64,000 nucleotides of DNA from Oscillospiraceae bacterium (lineage in GTDB: Bacteria > Bacillota > Clostridia > Oscillospirales > Oscillospiraceae): NCBI GenBank assembly GCA_017458065.1, contig JAFTGD010000076.1, positions 16,725 through 80,724 on the forward strand. Reading direction: 5' to 3'. Each line of letters starts with the position of its first letter. Positions within the stretch are counted from its first letter, which is position 1. Positions 61,253 to 64,000 of the stretch are shown here, piece after piece. Position numbers and translations under genes: made by a program. A model generated the notes under the pieces. That model saw only the letters and a list, made by a program, of their open reading frames with translations. It did not search any database and was not told the DNA's origin.

Positions 61253-61375
61253 ATGGTGTCAACCATTATCTACAGCAGACAATACACTCAGATTGCGGTG
61301 ACCTTTAATATGACGCTGAGCGAGTTTCTGGATTTCCCCGATCTTAACGAATACCCGATTGATGATGAAGAATAG
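61253..61375 (+). CDS. Small open frame, probably a 3' gene remnant
   Basis: A 40-residue frame ending MTLSEFLDFPDLNEYPIDDEE and TAG, directly followed by a good terminator. No ribosome-binding site is seen before its ATG, and the sequence reads like the acidic C-terminus of a longer protein whose 5' part was lost at the recombinase junction. The family is not recognised. Confidence 0.35.
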   Translation: MVSTIIYSRQYTQIAVTFNMTLSEFLDFPDLNEYPIDDEE

Positions 61376-61414
61376 AGGCAGGGACTCGGCCGTGTAAGGC
61401 TGAATCCCTGTCTC
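61375..61414 (+). terminator. Terminator after the small frame
   Basis: A 17-bp stem (61375-61391 with 61398-61414; two G-T pairs and one mismatch) with a 6-nt loop is followed by TTCTTTAC. Confidence 0.75.
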
Positions 61415-61530
61415 TTCTTTACACTATTTTCCAAATATCATTTTTGGGGAACGCTTTGATCCCTATCTTGACAACTTCCACGTTCTCGTTTATATCTTTT
61501 ACATGTTTAAAGTTCAATGGAGGTATTGTC

Positions 61531-61716
61531 ATGATAACTGATAGCACTTTTCAGAGCGGAAATAACCAAGCATCTCGAATTCCAAACGAGAAGCAGACCA
61601 GCGAAAATGGTTTCTGGGCTCTTCTTCGCCAGAGCATCAATCAGGCAGATGAAGATTTTTCTTTTGATCGCAATCAGCCTTCTCTGAATGATCTTCCTGC
61701 TCGGGAAGCGTTGTGA
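61531..61716 (+). CDS. Small hypothetical protein
   Basis: A 61-residue soluble, polar protein (MITDSTFQSGNNQAS start, ENGFWALLRQSINQADEDFSF core). ATG 61531 follows GGAGG by 9 nt, so translation is plausible. No family is recognised. It is convergent with the histidine kinase gene, with one base between the stops, and may be an accessory or antitoxin-like gene of the small mobile-element scar at 60.8-61.7 kb. Confidence 0.45.
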   Translation: MITDSTFQSGNNQASRIPNEKQTSENGFWALLRQSINQADEDFSFDRNQPSLNDLPAREAL

Positions 61717-61717
61717 C

Positions 61718-63040
61718 CTATCTGCCTGAAACAAACATCGGCAGGCTGAACTCGGCTGCAAAGTGCGTCTCATCCCGGAGCGTCGTGAACTCGCCGCCCA
61801 GGGCGTCGAGGATCTTCTCGCAGGTACGCAGGCCGATCTTGGTGCTCTCGGTACCGCTGCCTCTGGTGGAGAGCCCGTTGGAGGCCGTCACCGAGACCTT
61901 TCCGTTCTTCATATCCGTGAGAAGTACCACCGGCCGCTCGCGGTCGGCGTATTTCTTGATATTGGAGACAAGGTTGTCGATGACGCGCTTGAGCATCGCA
62001 GCATCGGTGTTCAGAAGATAGCCGTCTTCGAGGCGGTCGATACTCTGGACGTTGAAGCCCGAATCCCTCAGGTCGAACTCTGCCTCGCCCAGCAGCTGCA
62101 TCAGCAGCATGTGGATGTCAAAGTCCTCCCGGTGAAGCTCCAGCTCCGACCGGCCGAAGACCAGAAAGTATTTGAACAGCTCGTCCGTCAGTTCCTTCAG
62201 CGCCAGCGACTTGCCGTAGGCCGCCTCCAGATAGCGCTTCCGCTCCTCCTCAGAGATGGAATCGGCGTTGTTCAGGAGGCCGAGATAGCCGATCAGCGAA
62301 GTCATGGGGGTGCGGATATCGTGGCTCATGGCCGTGATGAGCTCGCTGTTGGCCTCCCATGCCCGTTTCTCGTTGCCCATGCGCTCGATGATGGCGTCGC
62401 GCATGCCGTCGATGTCCGAGGCCAGGGTTGCGATCTCATCCACGCCGTCCACGGTGATGACGCCGTCCAGATCCCCCGCGCCGATGGTGGCCGTCTCCTG
62501 TGAAAGACGGATGATTTTCCAGGTCAGGCGGTTGGTATACCAGAAGAGCACGCTCACCAGCACCAGGACCGCCACCACCGTGCCCATGGCCCGGTTCAGC
62601 AGATCCTCCCGCACGCGGGTGTTGTCCGTGATGGCGACGTAATAGATCCCGTCGGCAAAACGCATCGGGTAGAGCCTGCCGCTGATACCGCTGCGCCTCG
62701 GCGCCTCATAGCTCTGCATCACCGGCCGCTGGGCCAGCGTCTCGGGGGCGGGTGGGATGTCCAGATCCTCCGCGGAATACACCGCGATTGAGATGTTGTC
62801 CCGGTCCGCGAGGAAACGCTGCAGCGCTTCGCTGTCGCTGCCGGAAATCTGCCAGGCCTGGACATAGCGATTCAGCTCCGTATAGATCTCCGCCTTTCGG
62901 GCGGCTACGGAGCTGGTACTCATATAATAGCGGTTGACGAACAGCGTCCCGATCCCGAAGACTGCGAGATAGGCCGCCACCGCGCACAGCAGGCTGAGCA
63001 GGGCCGCCAGCAGCAGCTTGGTGCTCAGCGACCGCAGCAT
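61718..63040 (-). CDS. Sensor histidine kinase
   Basis: Membrane sensor of 440 residues with helices at about 7-34 and 150-170 flanking an extracellular sensing region of about 115 residues. A HAMP-like segment (about 171-225) follows, then the phospho-acceptor His in AMSHDIRTPMTSLIGYL, the N-box DNLVSNIKKYAD and the G2 box TKIGLRTCEKI. A clear DxGxG G1 box is lacking, as in many clostridial VanS-like kinases. ATG 63040 is preferred to a TTG start seven codons upstream. It follows its response regulator by 13 nt. Confidence 0.92.
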   Translation of the reverse strand: MLRSLSTKLLLAALLSLLCAVAAYLAVFGIGTLFVNRYYMSTSSVAARKAEIYTELNRYVQAWQISGSDSEALQRFLADRDNISIAVYSAEDLDIPPAPETLAQRPVMQSYEAPRRSGISGRLYPMRFADGIYYVAITDNTRVREDLLNRAMGTVVAVLVLVSVLFWYTNRLTWKIIRLSQETATIGAGDLDGVITVDGVDEIATLASDIDGMRDAIIERMGNEKRAWEANSELITAMSHDIRTPMTSLIGYLGLLNNADSISEEERKRYLEAAYGKSLALKELTDELFKYFLVFGRSELELHREDFDIHMLLMQLLGEAEFDLRDSGFNVQSIDRLEDGYLLNTDAAMLKRVIDNLVSNIKKYADRERPVVLLTDMKNGKVSVTASNGLSTRGSGTESTKIGLRTCEKILDALGGEFTTLRDETHFAAEFSLPMFVSGR

Positions 63041-63053
63041 CGGGAGCCTTGGC

Positions 63054-63752
63054 TCAGTCAACCTGATATCCCCTGCCCCAGACCGTCCGGATGATCTTGG
63101 GCGACGAGGGGACCTCCTCGATCTTACGGCGCAGATTCAGCACGTGCACCATGATGGTATTGCCCGAGCCGGGGAGGAACTTTTCGTTCCAGACCGTCTC
63201 ATAGAGCTCCTGCGTGGTGACGGTACGGCCGCGGTTCTTGACCAGGCACTCGAGGATCGAATACTCCGTGTCGGTCAGCGGCACGGTCTCGCCCGCGTTG
63301 CGCACCATGCGCGTCCCCAGGTCGACCTCCAGATTGCCGGAGTTCCAGACCGAGGAGGCGGGCTTGCCGCGGTATTCCTGATAGCGCCGCAGGAGCGACT
63401 TGACCTTGGCAAGCAGCTCCGGCTGGGAGAAGGGCTTGGAGAGGAAGTCGTCCCCGCCGCTCTGATAAGCGGCGAGCCGGTCACGCTCCGCGCTCTTGGC
63501 CGTCAGGAAGAGAATCGGCACATTGGAAAACTCCCGGATCTTCTCACAGGTCGCAATGCCGTCCAGACCCGGCATCATCACATCCAGGATGATGAGGTCC
63601 GTGTCGCGGTGCTCCTGCATATAGGCCACTGCGTCCATGCCGTTTGCCGCCTCGGCGGTCTCGTATTCCCTGCGCAGCAGGAGATTCAGTATATTCCGAA
63701 TATCCGGATCGTCGTCCACGATCAGGATCTTTGTCGCTGTCACGTCGTTCAT
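63054..63752 (-). CDS. OmpR/PhoB-type response regulator
   Basis: DNA-binding partner of the adjacent kinase, 232 residues. The receiver domain has the acidic pocket VDDDPD near residue 12, the phosphorylated Asp in LIILDVMMPG near residue 54, the Thr in FLTAKS and the Lys in LSKPFSQPEL. The winged-helix output domain covers about 135-232 (LTDTEYSILECLVKNRGRTVTTQELYETVW, ending TVWGRGYQVD). ATG 63752 has GGAGGAC upstream. Target genes cannot be inferred. Confidence 0.94.
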   Translation of the reverse strand: MNDVTATKILIVDDDPDIRNILNLLLRREYETAEAANGMDAVAYMQEHRDTDLIILDVMMPGLDGIATCEKIREFSNVPILFLTAKSAERDRLAAYQSGGDDFLSKPFSQPELLAKVKSLLRRYQEYRGKPASSVWNSGNLEVDLGTRMVRNAGETVPLTDTEYSILECLVKNRGRTVTTQELYETVWNEKFLPGSGNTIMVHVLNLRRKIEEVPSSPKIIRTVWGRGYQVD

Positions 63753-64000
63753 GGCTGTCCTCCGGGAGATGAATTGACGGTCACAGTATACCACAAGTCT
63801 CTTTCGATTTTCCACGCAAAGTGTGAACTTTAAGAAATCTAAAGAAATGCCCTTCTCCTCCCGAGTTTGCCACTTGGGTAAAGCGAAACTCTAAGCTATG
63901 CTTGGGCTTAGGGCGCTTTTTCGCATAATTTTTTGCACCTACAGATCAGAAGATTTTCACGGAAGATTTCAGGGTGCGAAGCTCGCCTCTGGTATACAGC
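63753..64000. other. Upstream region of the two-component system, no gene seen
   Basis: 248 bases to the window edge with no convincing coding frame. CTAAGC (63891-63896) and GCTTAG (63906-63911) make a weak hairpin before GGGCGCTTTTTCG, which may end a gene entering from outside the window or form a leader element. Confidence 0.3.

Overview
The window is a GC-rich chromosomal segment of a fermentative Firmicute, most likely a gut or rumen member of the Clostridia. The evidence is an LCP-family cell-wall ligase, an FtsW/PBP pair, strong AGGAGG ribosome-binding sites, a purine riboswitch, a cellobiose phosphorylase very like that of Clostridium thermocellum as I recall it, and several DUF families common in gut clostridia. 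The exact taxon cannot be fixed from sequence alone. All four transporter-associated solute-binding proteins have AxA-type signal peptides and no lipobox, although other proteins here are clear lipoproteins. I saw no tRNA, rRNA, CRISPR array or intact insertion sequence.

Layout. 0-4.6 kb: the 3' part of panB, a complete TRAP transporter (dctPQM) and panE on one strand, which links a carboxylate importer to pantothenate synthesis. 4.7-8.1 kb: two ATPase genes on the minus strand, interleaved with decayed copies of the 3' end of the neighbouring cellobiose phosphorylase gene. 8.3-20.9 kb: a beta-glucan oligosaccharide locus with a GH94 cellobiose phosphorylase, two complete sugar ABC importers, a LacI regulator with operator-like sites, and a cytoplasmic GH3 glycosidase. 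Both sugar-binding-protein genes carry the same small covarying RNA fold in their leaders. 21-30.5 kb: a voltage-gated-type K+ channel, an LCP ligase, and a run of exported proteins (an Ig-repeat lipoprotein, a sugar-binding-like lipoprotein, a Cys-rich duplicated beta-helix protein and a translationally coupled NAGPA-domain protein). 30.6-36.8 kb: a MATE pump and a polyphosphate operon (pap, ppk1, ROK kinase).

36.9-45.7 kb: two YhgE/Pip-type giant-loop membrane proteins with a small membrane protein and a TetR regulator, divergent from three envelope genes ending in a surface protein with a variant cell-wall sorting signal. 45.7-48.4 kb: dCMP deaminase, exported metallophosphoesterase and nadE. 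48.6-54.2 kb: a guanine-class purine riboswitch with its terminator, then a 62-bp tandem-repeat array, then a BMP-family nucleoside ABC importer. 54.3-60.7 kb: a lipoprotein gene, then a tightly coupled operon of FHA-FtsW, transpeptidase, ABC-F ATPase and YdcF-type protein. 60.8-61.7 kb: small genes and a truncated serine recombinase. 61.7-63.8 kb: a two-component system.

The importers, phosphorylase, glycosidase and ROK kinase fit a cell that takes up beta-linked oligosaccharides and nucleosides, cleaves them inside, and buffers energy with polyphosphate. The recurring regulatory theme is RNA: stem-loops follow every solute-binding-protein gene, and structured leaders precede three of the four.
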